Part shown: in pieces, positions 1 through 5,038 of the stretch
How the letters are laid out: every line of letters begins with the position of its first letter
Position numbering within the stretch: the stretch's first letter is position 1
Source of the DNA: an uncultured Collinsella sp.
GTDB lineage: Bacteria > Actinomycetota > Coriobacteriia > Coriobacteriales > Coriobacteriaceae
Assembly: GCA_902495265.1 (NCBI GenBank)
Contig: CABUWR010000113.1
Span: 1-5,038 of the forward strand
Direction of reading: 5' to 3'
Length of the DNA: 5,038 nt
The notes under the pieces: model-generated
Seen by the model: the letters and a program-made list of their open reading frames with translations, nothing else
Databases searched by the model: none
What the model was told of the DNA's origin: nothing
Made by a program: the position numbers and the translations under genes

Positions 1-303
1 CACCGCGACGCCGCAGCCGGTCTGCATCCGCTGTTTATTTCTGCGCACGGTAATCGCATGAGTGCCGCTATGCTCAGGCGACGGTTCCATATGCTGGCGA
101 CGTGCGCCGGCATTCCGGCCGACATCGCGCCTCATGCGATGCGTCATACGTTTGCGACCGATCTGCTTGAGGGCGGCGCGGATCTGCGTTCGGTTCAAGA
201 GCTGCTGGGGCATGCGAGCCTGTCCACGACGCAGATCTATACGCATCTTACGCCCGACCGGCTTAAGCGTGCCGTGACCCAGGCCCATCCCCGGGGCGAG
301 TAA
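1..303 (+). CDS. xerC: XerC/XerD-type tyrosine recombinase, C-terminal 100 residues (5' partial)
   Basis: This is the catalytic C-terminus of a tyrosine site-specific recombinase. The frame is open from base 1, so the start and the first catalytic Arg lie outside the window. Visible catalytic residues are the H-x-x-R-H box HAMRH (Arg codon at 142-144), the LLGH histidine (211-213) and the nucleophilic Tyr in QIYTHLT (238-240). The spacing and the run [29 protein letters not shown] are, piecewise, typical of XerC/XerD, which resolve chromosome dimers at dif with FtsK. The protein ends about 30 residues after the Tyr, as expected for this family. A xerC next to rpsB-tsf is common in Gram-positive chromosomes, so a housekeeping role is more likely than a phage integrase. 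XerC versus XerD cannot be settled from this fragment. No convincing terminator follows it. Confidence 0.9.
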   Translation, partial: HRDAAAGLHPLFISAHGNRMSAAMLRRRFHMLATCAGIPADIAPHAMRHTFATDLLEGGADLRSVQELLGHASLSTTQIYTHLTPDRLKRAVTQAHPRGE

Positions 304-349
304 GCTGGACGGCTCGCGTTGCGCTTAGGTGTGTGGTTTTGATTGCGGG

Positions 350-378
350 TTGGCAGAAAGAGGCAATCCTGCTATCAT
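350..378 (+). promoter_or_regulatory. sigma-70-type promoter for rpsB-tsf
   Basis: A -35 box TTGGCA (350-355) and a -10 box TATCAT (373-378) are separated by exactly 17 nt, close to the vegetative consensus TTGACA/TATAAT. Transcription would start near 384-386, giving a leader of about 135 nt before rpsB. A strong vegetative promoter fits a ribosomal-protein operon. The boxes are seen directly; the start site is inferred. Confidence 0.75.
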
Positions 379-384
379 TCATCG

Positions 385-519
385 GGTTGCTTCACGGCAA
401 CAGGTTTTTATCACGCACGCGCGGCTACTTCATACCGTGGTGCCCGGGCTTTGGTAGCACATGTCCGGGTTGGTTTTGGAGGATGACCCCGCGCGGAGGC
501 AAACCACAGGAGGTTTAAC
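385..519 (+). promoter_or_regulatory. structured 5' leader of rpsB, candidate autoregulatory RNA
   Basis: This is the inferred untranslated leader. A small hairpin sits at its 5' end (386-390 GTTGC with 397-401 GCAAC). Three helices could form a three-way junction: 436-440 with 489-493, 443-447 with 465-469, and 472-475 with 485-488. The last has GGAGG (478-482) in its loop. Next to rpsB, AAACC (501-505) can pair with GGTTT (512-516), covering the 3' half of the Shine-Dalgarno AGGAGG (508-513). The same AAACCA (501-506) can instead pair with TGGTTT (471-476). Long leaders that bind S2 to repress rpsB are known in other bacteria; I do not recognise this one as a described family. The pairings are read from sequence; regulation is inference. 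Confidence 0.45.
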
Positions 520-1248
520 ATGGCTACCAAGATTAATATCCGCACCCTGCTCGAGGCCGGCTGCCACTTCGGTCACCAGACCCGTCGCTGGAACCCCAAG
601 ATGAAGCCGTTCATCTTCGGTGAGCGCAACGGCATCTATATCCTCGACCTCAAGCAGACCATCCTCGACGCCGACCAGGCCTACACCTTCGTCAAGAACG
701 TCGCCAAGGGCGGCAACGTGCTGTTCGTCGGCACCAAGAAGCAGGCTCAGGAGGCCGTCAAGAACGCCGCTGAGCGCGCCAACATGCCTTACATCAACCA
801 GCGTTGGCTCGGCGGTATGCTGACCAACTTCGTCACCATCCGCTCCCGCATCAACCGCATGGAGGAGCTCGAGGCCATGGTCGAGGACGGCCGTATGGCA
901 GTGCTCCCCAAGAAGGAGCAGGCTGTGCTCGGTAAGGAGCTCACCAAGCTCCAGACCAACCTCGGTGGCGCCCGCGACATGAAGGGTCTGCCCCAGGCGC
1001 TCTTCGTCATCGACACCAAGCGCGAGGAGAACGCCATCAAGGAGGCTCAGCGCCTGAACATCCCCGTCGTCGCCCTGATCGACACCAACTCCGATCCCGA
1101 CGAGGTCGAGTACGGCATCCCCTGCAACGATGACGCTATCTCCGCTGTCACCCTTATGTGCGAGCTCATGGCCGACGCCTGCCTCGCTGGCTCCGGCAAG
1201 GAGCAGGTCTCCGAGGCCGAGATGGCCGCTGAGCCCAAGGCCGAGTAA
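520..1248 (+). CDS. rpsB: 30S ribosomal protein S2
   Basis: S2 is a structural protein of the small ribosomal subunit, near the mRNA exit side, and helps recruit S1 where S1 is present. The 242-residue product has the usual family length. It carries the N-terminal signature [19 protein letters not shown] (residues 14-32) and [10 protein letters not shown] (38-47). It also has the VGTKKQAQ strand-loop (70-77), [11 protein letters not shown] (93-103), a charged helical hairpin (about 105-150) and the late block [15 protein letters not shown] (162-176) with [12 protein letters not shown] (182-193). The C-terminus is an acidic, Ala/Glu-rich tail (from about 225). The ATG follows AGGAGG (508-513) by 6 nt. 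It is the first gene of a two-gene unit with tsf, which follows after 45 nt with no terminator between, and it is probably controlled by the structured leader. Identification is secure. Confidence 0.98.
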   Translation: MATKINIRTLLEAGCHFGHQTRRWNPKMKPFIFGERNGIYILDLKQTILDADQAYTFVKNVAKGGNVLFVGTKKQAQEAVKNAAERANMPYINQRWLGGMLTNFVTIRSRINRMEELEAMVEDGRMAVLPKKEQAVLGKELTKLQTNLGGARDMKGLPQALFVIDTKREENAIKEAQRLNIPVVALIDTNSDPDEVEYGIPCNDDAISAVTLMCELMADACLAGSGKEQVSEAEMAAEPKAE

Positions 1249-1280
1249 ATCAGTCTTAGTTAATTCTTTTTCATCTCTTT

Positions 1281-1293
1281 GAAAGGAACCACA
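1281..1293 (+). promoter_or_regulatory. tsf ribosome binding site that fixes the start
   Basis: GAAAGGA (1281-1287) lies 6 nt before ATG 1294. A TTG at 1279 in the same frame would add five residues (MKGTT) but overlaps the binding site itself and has none of its own. EF-Ts proteins normally begin with the MAQIT-like sequence, so ATG 1294 is the start. Confidence 0.85.
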
Positions 1294-2163
1294 ATGGCCC
1301 AGATTACCGCCGCTATGGTCAAGCAGCTCCGCGAGATGACCGACTCCCCGATGATGGAGTGCAAGAAGGCTCTCGTCGAGGCTGACGGCGACATGGACGC
1401 CGCTGTCGACGTTCTGCGCAAGAACGGCCTCGCCAAGGCTGCCAAGAAGGCTGGCCGTGAGACCAACGAGGGCGCTGTCGCCGCGTTCGTCTCCGAGGAC
1501 GGCAAGACCGGCGCTCTGCTCGAGCTCTCCTGCGAGACCGACTTCGTCGGCTCCAATGCTAAGTTCACCGGCTTTGCTTCCAAGGTCGCTGAGGTTGTCG
1601 CTACCACCGAGCCTGCTGACGTCGACGCTCTGCTCGAGAAGCCGATGGGCGAGGAGACCGTTTCCTCCGAGCTCACCGAGATGATTCACATCATGGGCGA
1701 GAACATGAAGATCTCCCGTTTCGCCGCCCGCAAGGCTGAGAACGGCGCTCTCGCTTCTTACATCCACATGGGTGGTAAGATCGGCGTTCTCGTCGAGTTC
1801 GCTTTCGAGAAGGCCGAGACCGCTCAGGCTGAGTCCTTCAAGACCTTTGCTCATGACGTTGCCCTTCAGGTTGCCGCCGTCGCCCCGATTTGCGCTACCC
1901 GCGATCAGGTTCCGGCCGAGACCGTCGAGCACGAGAAGCAGATCTACATGGCTCAGGCTGCCGAGTCCGGCAAGCCCGAGGCTATCCAGGAGAAGATGGC
2001 TGTTGTCCGTCTGGTGAAGTTCTACAAGCAGTCCGTGCTCACCGAGCAGGAGTTCATCAAGGACAGCTCCCTCACCATCAAGAAGTATGCTGAGCAGGTC
2101 TCCAAGGAGCTCGGCGACACCATTACCGTCGTTGCCTTTGACCGTCTGGTCCGTGGCGAGTAA
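1294..2163 (+). CDS. tsf: translation elongation factor Ts (EF-Ts)
   Basis: EF-Ts is the cytosolic nucleotide-exchange factor that releases GDP from EF-Tu so that it can reload with GTP. With the ATG at 1294 the product is 289 residues, a normal length. The N-terminal UBA-like domain (about 1-55) contains the first family signature in the form LREMTDSPMMECKKAL (12-27). The second signature ELSCETDFVGSNAKF (77-91) includes the T-D-F motif (82-84) that inserts into EF-Tu and disturbs the magnesium site. A long core/dimerisation region follows, with the typical IHMGGKIGVLVEF block in its middle. The first signature departs from the common TGAGMMDCKKAL at three adjacent positions. The gene is the distal member of rpsB-tsf, a very widespread pairing, and ends 23 nt before a strong terminator stem. 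Identification is secure. Confidence 0.98.
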   Translation: MAQITAAMVKQLREMTDSPMMECKKALVEADGDMDAAVDVLRKNGLAKAAKKAGRETNEGAVAAFVSEDGKTGALLELSCETDFVGSNAKFTGFASKVAEVVATTEPADVDALLEKPMGEETVSSELTEMIHIMGENMKISRFAARKAENGALASYIHMGGKIGVLVEFAFEKAETAQAESFKTFAHDVALQVAAVAPICATRDQVPAETVEHEKQIYMAQAAESGKPEAIQEKMAVVRLVKFYKQSVLTEQEFIKDSSLTIKKYAEQVSKELGDTITVVAFDRLVRGE

Positions 2164-2186
2164 ATAAGCTCTTGTAGCTGGTAATG

Positions 2187-2221
2187 AGCAGGCTGTGGGT
2201 TTTACTCACAGCCTGCTTTTT
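2187..2221 (+). terminator. intrinsic terminator after tsf
   Basis: GCAGGCTGTG (2188-2197) pairs perfectly with CACAGCCTGC (2207-2216). The stem extends outward by an A-T pair (2187/2217) and inward by a G-T and a G-C pair, leaving the loop TTTTA (2200-2204). Five T's follow (2217-2221). This is a textbook Rho-independent terminator ending the rpsB-tsf unit. Confidence 0.95.
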
Positions 2222-2242
2222 CATGGCTCCCCGTTAAGCCTT

Positions 2243-2251
2243 TGATATTAT
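2243..2251 (+). promoter_or_regulatory. extended -10 promoter for pyrH-frr-uppS-cdsA
   Basis: TGATATTAT is a TGn-TATTAT extended -10 element, one mismatch from TGnTATAAT, in an AT-rich patch just after the terminator. No good -35 box sits 16-18 nt upstream, which the TG extension can compensate for. Transcription would begin near 2258, leaving a leader of about 23 nt. Since the terminator closes the upstream unit, pyrH needs its own promoter and this is the best candidate. Confidence 0.55.
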
Positions 2252-2266
2252 GTTATGAGTCTAATT

Positions 2267-2280
2267 AAAGGAGGATCGCT
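2267..2280 (+). promoter_or_regulatory. strong ribosome binding site for the TTG start of pyrH
   Basis: AAAGGAGG (2267-2274), a near-perfect Shine-Dalgarno sequence, lies 6 nt before TTG 2281. It supports TTG as the true start, and the protein then begins with the family-typical [15 protein letters not shown] sequence. Confidence 0.88.
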
Positions 2281-3003
2281 TTGTCCGACATCCGATATAA
2301 ACGCGTGCTTCTGAAGCTCTCCGGTGAAGCGCTGATGGGCGATGGCAACTACGGCATCGACCCCAAGGTTACCGATCATCTTGCCAAGCAGGTCAAGGAG
2401 CTGCTCGCCGTTGGTCATGAGGTCGGCGTCGTTGTCGGCGGCGGCAATATTTTCCGCGGCATGGCCGGTGCCGCCGGTGGTATGGACCGCGCCCAGGCCG
2501 ATTACATGGGTATGCTCGCTACCGTTATGAACGCGCTTGCCCTGCAGGATGCCTTCGAGCACAACGATGTTCCCTGCCGCGTGATGAGCGCTATCCAGAT
2601 GAACGAGATCTGCGAGCCCTATATTCGCCGTCGCGCCATCAACCACCTGTCCAAGGGCAACGTCGTTATCTTTGCCGCCGGATCGGGTAATCCGTACTTT
2701 ACGACTGACACCGCCGCGGCCCTTCGCGCCTGTGAGATCGGTGCCGAGATTCTGATTAAAGCCACCAAGGTTGATGGCATCTACGACAAGGATCCCGTCA
2801 AGTGCGCTGACGCCGTCCGCTTTGACAAGATCACCTATCACGAGGTGCTCGTTCGCGGCCTGCAGGTTATGGATTCCACGGCTACGGCTCTTTGCCAGGA
2901 CAACCGTATGCCCATTTTGGTCCTCAACATCGATGGCGAGGACACCGTCAAGCGCGCGCTCGCGGGTGAGCCCGTCGGCACGCTCGTCTATCAGGAGGAT
3001 TAA
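2281..3003 (+). CDS. pyrH: uridylate (UMP) kinase
   Basis: PyrH phosphorylates UMP to UDP with ATP, the step that feeds UTP and then CTP pools. It is a hexameric cytosolic enzyme of the amino-acid kinase superfamily, unrelated to eukaryotic UMP/CMP kinase. The 240 residues match the family length. Visible motifs are [14 protein letters not shown] (7-20, phosphate-binding), [10 protein letters not shown] (51-60), [17 protein letters not shown] (74-90, UMP site and subunit contacts), [19 protein letters not shown] (132-150) and [13 protein letters not shown] (160-172, nucleotide site). The start is TTG, supported by the strong ribosome binding site. It is the first gene of the second unit, with frr starting 2 nt after its stop. 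Bacterial PyrH is usually activated by GTP and inhibited by UTP; nothing here shows whether that holds. Identification is secure. Confidence 0.97.
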   Translation: MSDIRYKRVLLKLSGEALMGDGNYGIDPKVTDHLAKQVKELLAVGHEVGVVVGGGNIFRGMAGAAGGMDRAQADYMGMLATVMNALALQDAFEHNDVPCRVMSAIQMNEICEPYIRRRAINHLSKGNVVIFAAGSGNPYFTTDTAAALRACEIGAEILIKATKVDGIYDKDPVKCADAVRFDKITYHEVLVRGLQVMDSTATALCQDNRMPILVLNIDGEDTVKRALAGEPVGTLVYQED

Positions 3004-3005
3004 GC

Positions 3006-3542
3006 ATGGCAGAGAACATCACCGCCCACATGGACAAGTCACTCGAGTCCCTCAAGCATAACTTCTCCAAGGTCCGCACTGGCCGCGCCAACGCTAACAT
3101 TCTGTCCGACATCACCGTCGACTACTACGGTGTTGCCACGCCCGTCACGCAGGTTGCCGCCGTTAAGACCCCCGAGGCCCACATGCTGCTTATCGAGCCG
3201 TGGGATAAGGCGCTCATCAATGCCATCGTCAAGGCTATCAGTGCCTCCGACCTGGGCATTACCCCCAACTCCGATGGTACCGTCGTGCGTCTGCCGTTCC
3301 CGGCTCCCACCGAGGAGCGTCGTCGCGAGCTCGTTAAGGAGTGCCGCGAGTACGCCGAGCAGGCCAAGGTCTCCATCCGCAACATCCGCCGCGACTTTAA
3401 CAACAAGCTCGAGCGCGACGAGGAGCTCACCGAGGACGATGTTCGTCGCGAGCAGGCCAAGGTTCAGAAGCATACCGACGAGTATGTTGCCAAGGTCGAG
3501 GAGCTTCTGAAGGAAAAAGAAGCCGAGGTCATGGAGATCTAA
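3006..3542 (+). CDS. frr: ribosome recycling factor (RRF)
   Basis: RRF works with EF-G to split post-termination ribosomes and release mRNA and tRNA. The 178-residue protein is slightly shorter than the usual ~185, the difference being a shorter N-terminus before MDKSLESLKHNFSKVRTGRA (9-28). The three-helix-bundle domain I (about 1-30 and 105-178) is interrupted by the beta domain II (about 31-104), with DYYGVATPVTQVAAV (39-53) and ITPNSDGTVVRLPFPAPTEERRRELVK (85-111) read in pieces. The R-R-D segment at 128-130, in VSIRNIRRDFNNKL, corresponds to the conserved Arg region that contacts rRNA. The ATG follows AGGAGG (2993-2998, inside the pyrH end) by 7 nt, so translation is probably coupled to pyrH. 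Its stop is 1 nt before the uppS GTG. Identification is secure. Confidence 0.98.
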   Translation: MAENITAHMDKSLESLKHNFSKVRTGRANANILSDITVDYYGVATPVTQVAAVKTPEAHMLLIEPWDKALINAIVKAISASDLGITPNSDGTVVRLPFPAPTEERRRELVKECREYAEQAKVSIRNIRRDFNNKLERDEELTEDDVRREQAKVQKHTDEYVAKVEELLKEKEAEVMEI

Positions 3543-3543
3543 G
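3533..3543 (+). promoter_or_regulatory. weak ribosome binding site for uppS inside the frr end
   Basis: Only GGAG (3533-3536) precedes GTG 3544, at 7 nt, weaker than the AGGAGG sites of rpsB, pyrH, frr and cdsA. The frr stop TAA (3540-3542) lies between the site and the start, so uppS may depend on ribosomes finishing frr. The last in-frame stop upstream is 3508-3510 and no standard start codon lies between it and 3544. Confidence 0.6.
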
Positions 3544-4338
3544 GTGCAATACGACGAGCATAAACTGGTCGAGTACTTTGCCGACGCCCCTGCGGGCGTC
3601 GGTTTTTCCGACCTTGACCTCAATAACATTCCGCACCATATTTCGTGCATCATGGACGGCAACGGCCGTTGGGCCACGTCGCGCGGTCTTGCCCGCACCG
3701 AAGGCCACAAGGCCGGCATCGTCTCGCTGCGCGAGATCATTACCGCCTGCGTGCGCCTGGGCGTCGACGTGCTTTCGGCCTATGCATTTTCGACCGAAAA
3801 CTGGAATCGCCCGCAGCACGAAGTCAACGTTCTGATGCATCTGTTTGCCAAGACGTTTATCGATGAGCTGCCGCTGCTTAAGCGCGAGAACGTCCGCGTT
3901 GTCTTTTTGGGCGATATTTCCGCGCTGCCCAAGAAGACCCGCGACGTCTTTGAGCGCGGCCTTGCCGAGTGCGCTGACCATACCGGTATGACGCTGGCGC
4001 TGGCCGTTAACTACGGTGCCCGTGCTGAGATCACCCGCGCTGTCCGCCAGATCGCGCTTGATGCGGCTGCCGGCAAGATCGATCCCGCCGCTATCGACGA
4101 TGATATGGTTGCTTCGCACCTGTACACCGCTGGGCTGCCCGATCCGGAGCTTGTGATTCGCACCTCCGGCGAGCTTCGTCTTTCGAACTATCTGCTGTGG
4201 CAGGTTGCCTATTCCGAGTTCTATGTCACCGATACCTATTGGCCCGACTTTGATCGCTGGGGCCTTGTCGACGCCATTTTGGCCTTCCAGGGTCGCGACC
4301 GTAGGTTTGGTGGACTGAGTAAGACCGAGGAGGCTTAA
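3544..4338 (+). CDS. uppS: undecaprenyl diphosphate synthase (cis-prenyltransferase)
   Basis: UppS condenses isopentenyl diphosphate units onto farnesyl diphosphate in cis, making the C55 carrier lipid precursor for peptidoglycan and other wall polymers. It acts at the cytoplasmic membrane face. The 264 residues include the catalytic IMDGNGRWATSRG block (36-48, Asp38), GHKAG (54-58), FSTENWNRP (82-90) and IRTSGELRLSNYLLWQ (205-220) with SEFY (224-227). Asp38, Arg206, Arg212, Ser214 and Glu225 line up with E. coli Asp26, Arg194, Arg200, Ser202 and Glu213, a constant offset of 12. The GTG is chosen because no ATG, GTG or TTG occurs in frame before the conserved Met37. The N-terminal ~28 residues are poorly conserved, and residues 13-22 are encoded by a terminator-like hairpin. 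The short (Z,E,E) C15/C50 cis-prenyl synthases of actinobacteria are an alternative for exact product length. Family identification is secure. Confidence 0.95.
   Translation: MQYDEHKLVEYFADAPAGVGFSDLDLNNIPHHISCIMDGNGRWATSRGLARTEGHKAGIVSLREIITACVRLGVDVLSAYAFSTENWNRPQHEVNVLMHLFAKTFIDELPLLKRENVRVVFLGDISALPKKTRDVFERGLAECADHTGMTLALAVNYGARAEITRAVRQIALDAAAGKIDPAAIDDDMVASHLYTAGLPDPELVIRTSGELRLSNYLLWQVAYSEFYVTDTYWPDFDRWGLVDAILAFQGRDRRFGGLSKTEEA
3581..3607 (+). terminator. intrinsic-terminator-like hairpin within uppS codons 13-22
   Basis: CCGACGCCC (3581-3589) and GGGCGTCGG (3594-3602) form a perfect 9-bp stem, eight of its pairs G-C. The loop is the tetranucleotide CTGC, and TTTTT (3603-3607) follows with no gap. 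The form equals that of a Rho-independent terminator, yet it is in-frame coding sequence (A-D-A-P-A-G-V-G-F-S). The structure is certain from sequence. Whether RNA polymerase terminates here depends on ribosome occupancy and is inference. Confidence 0.6.
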
Positions 4339-4340
4339 TC

Positions 4341-5038
4341 GTGTCCGAACGTCCCAAGGCATCCGCTCCCAAGGCGCCTTCTTCCGCGAAGCCCGCGCGT
4401 AAGGCTCCCGCTGCAGGGTCGCCTGCAGCGAAGGGCAGCTCCGGTTCGTGGCTGGCGGGCTTTATCACCCGTGCCGCCGCCGGTATCGTCTATGCCGTTG
4501 TCTTTATCCTGTGCCTGGTTTTGGGTATTGTGCCCACGGCCATCTTCGTGTCCGTCATGAGCGGTCTGTGCTGCTATGAGTTCTTCCGCATGACGAGGCT
4601 CGACGGCAAGGTTGCCAACGAGCGCCTTGGTATCACTGCCGCCGTGCTCTTTCCGCTCTCGGCTCTGGGCGATTCGCTGCTGTTGAACGCCCTGCTGTTC
4701 GCTTTGATGCTTGCGGTTGGTATCTGGTATGTCTGGTCTCCGCGCACTCGCATCTCTGACGTTGCCGTGACGCTCATGGGCCCTATCTACACTGGCTTTA
4801 TGCTGTCGGCTATCGTGCTGCTGCGCGATGCCGTGCCCGGTTTTGCCGGCGCCTTGCTTTCGGTGGGCGTTTGCGCGTCCCTTTGGGTCTCCGACTCGTT
4901 TGCCTACATCGTGGGCAGCCGCATCGGCAAGCATAAGATGGTTCCCAAGATCTCTCCCAAAAAGAGCTGGGAAGGCTTTGTCGGCGGCATCTTGGGCTCT
5001 GTCTTGATCTGGCTCATCCTGTGGGCAACGCACTTCTA
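4341..5038 (+). CDS. cdsA: phosphatidate cytidylyltransferase (CDP-diacylglycerol synthase), 3' partial
   Basis: CdsA is an integral membrane enzyme that makes CDP-diacylglycerol from CTP and phosphatidic acid, the branch point of phospholipid synthesis. The 232 visible residues run off the window, so the C-terminal family signature is absent. Evidence is WVSDSFAYIVGSRIGKHKM (182-200) followed by VPKISPKKSWEGFVGG (201-216), a hallmark CdsA block. Hydrophobic segments fit membrane spans at about 45-64, 65-82, 97-110, 113-132, 141-161, 168-191 and 214-230. A polar Ala/Pro/Lys/Ser-rich extension (1-36) precedes the first span; most CdsA proteins start close to the TRAAAG position (43-48). The GTG follows AGGAGG (4328-4333) by 7 nt and lies 2 nt after the uppS stop, so it belongs to the same unit. 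In related genomes dxr and rseP often follow; they are not in view. Confidence 0.93.
   Translation, partial: MSERPKASAPKAPSSAKPARKAPAAGSPAAKGSSGSWLAGFITRAAAGIVYAVVFILCLVLGIVPTAIFVSVMSGLCCYEFFRMTRLDGKVANERLGITAAVLFPLSALGDSLLLNALLFALMLAVGIWYVWSPRTRISDVAVTLMGPIYTGFMLSAIVLLRDAVPGFAGALLSVGVCASLWVSDSFAYIVGSRIGKHKMVPKISPKKSWEGFVGGILGSVLIWLILWATHF
4409..4430 (+). repeat. perfect 9-bp inverted repeat in the early cdsA coding region
   Basis: CGCTGCAGG (4409-4417) and CCTGCAGCG (4422-4430) form a perfect hairpin with the tetraloop GTCG. It encodes part of the Ala/Pro-rich linker (residues about 23-30). No T-run follows (AAGGGC), so it is not an intrinsic terminator. It could slow ribosomes, stabilise mRNA or simply result from GC-rich codons for A-A-G-S-P-A-A. 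Confidence 0.6.

Noticed and set aside
1..303. Phage or integrative-element integrase with an attachment site
   Set aside because: The recombinase lies beside conserved core genes in a common chromosomal order. No direct repeats, tRNA gene or cargo genes are visible.
386..409. Small hairpin (386-401) then TTTTT (405-409), possibly a terminator for xerC
   Set aside because: The stem has only 5-6 bp and is separated from the T-run by CAGG-like bases. It also sits at the inferred start of the rpsB transcript, so a 5'-end hairpin is as likely. Not strong enough to call a terminator.
333..518. 61-codon + strand frame from GTG 333 across the rpsB promoter and leader
   Set aside because: Its start lies upstream of the inferred transcription start, with no ribosome site and no recognisable sequence features.
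1279..1293. TTG 1279 as the start of tsf
   Set aside because: It overlaps the Shine-Dalgarno sequence that serves ATG 1294 and would add residues not found in EF-Ts proteins.
1249..1293. Possible terminator or promoter between rpsB and tsf
   Set aside because: The 45-nt gap is T-rich but has no stable stem before the T-runs and no paired -35/-10 boxes.
430..1932. A 500-codon open frame on the - strand opposite rpsB and tsf
   Set aside because: It mirrors the codon bias of two certain genes, has a low-complexity Leu/Gly/Asp/Val-rich translation without any family motif, and lacks a ribosome site. It is a shadow frame.
3529..4362. Long - strand frame opposite uppS
   Set aside because: It is the antisense of a certain gene with matching coordinates and no recognisable domains or start signals.
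4335..5033. Long - strand frame opposite cdsA, rich in Asp, His, Gln and Arg
   Set aside because: The + strand frame encodes clear CdsA motifs and membrane spans; the reverse frame is a compositional artefact.

Overview
The window reads as a chromosomal housekeeping segment of a high-GC Gram-positive bacterium, most likely a Coriobacteriia member such as Collinsella. That placement is an inference from strongly C/G-ending codons, the protein sequences and the gene order xerC - rpsB - tsf - pyrH - frr - uppS - cdsA. All genes lie on the + strand. I see no mobile element, CRISPR array, tRNA or rRNA.

Layout. Bases 1-303 are the 3' end of a XerC/XerD-type tyrosine recombinase. Bases 304-519 are a gene-free stretch with a good sigma-70-type promoter (-35 at 350-355, -10 at 373-378). 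It also carries a leader of about 135 nt before rpsB that can form several alternative structures, one of which covers the rpsB Shine-Dalgarno sequence. rpsB (520-1248, ribosomal protein S2) and tsf (1294-2163, elongation factor Ts) form a first transcription unit, closed by a strong intrinsic terminator at 2187-2221. A fresh extended -10 promoter at 2243-2251 then starts a second unit. This holds pyrH (UMP kinase, TTG start), frr (ribosome recycling factor), uppS (undecaprenyl diphosphate synthase, GTG start) and cdsA (phosphatidate cytidylyltransferase, GTG start, cut by the window end), with gaps of only 1-2 nt between genes.

Together the genes cover translation (S2, EF-Ts, RRF), supply of UTP/CTP precursors (PyrH), the lipid carrier for cell-wall synthesis (UppS) and CDP-diacylglycerol for phospholipids (CdsA, which uses CTP).

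The most unusual signal is inside uppS. Codons 13-22 encode a perfect 9-bp GC-rich hairpin followed directly by five T's, which looks like an intrinsic terminator. No standard downstream start codon would place it outside the gene. It lies about 37 nt after the frr stop / uppS start junction, which suggests translation-dependent attenuation between frr and uppS-cdsA. A second perfect 9-bp hairpin, without a T-run, lies in the early coding region of cdsA within an unusual Ala/Pro/Lys-rich N-terminal extension. No wholly new gene system is visible; the novelty here is regulatory.
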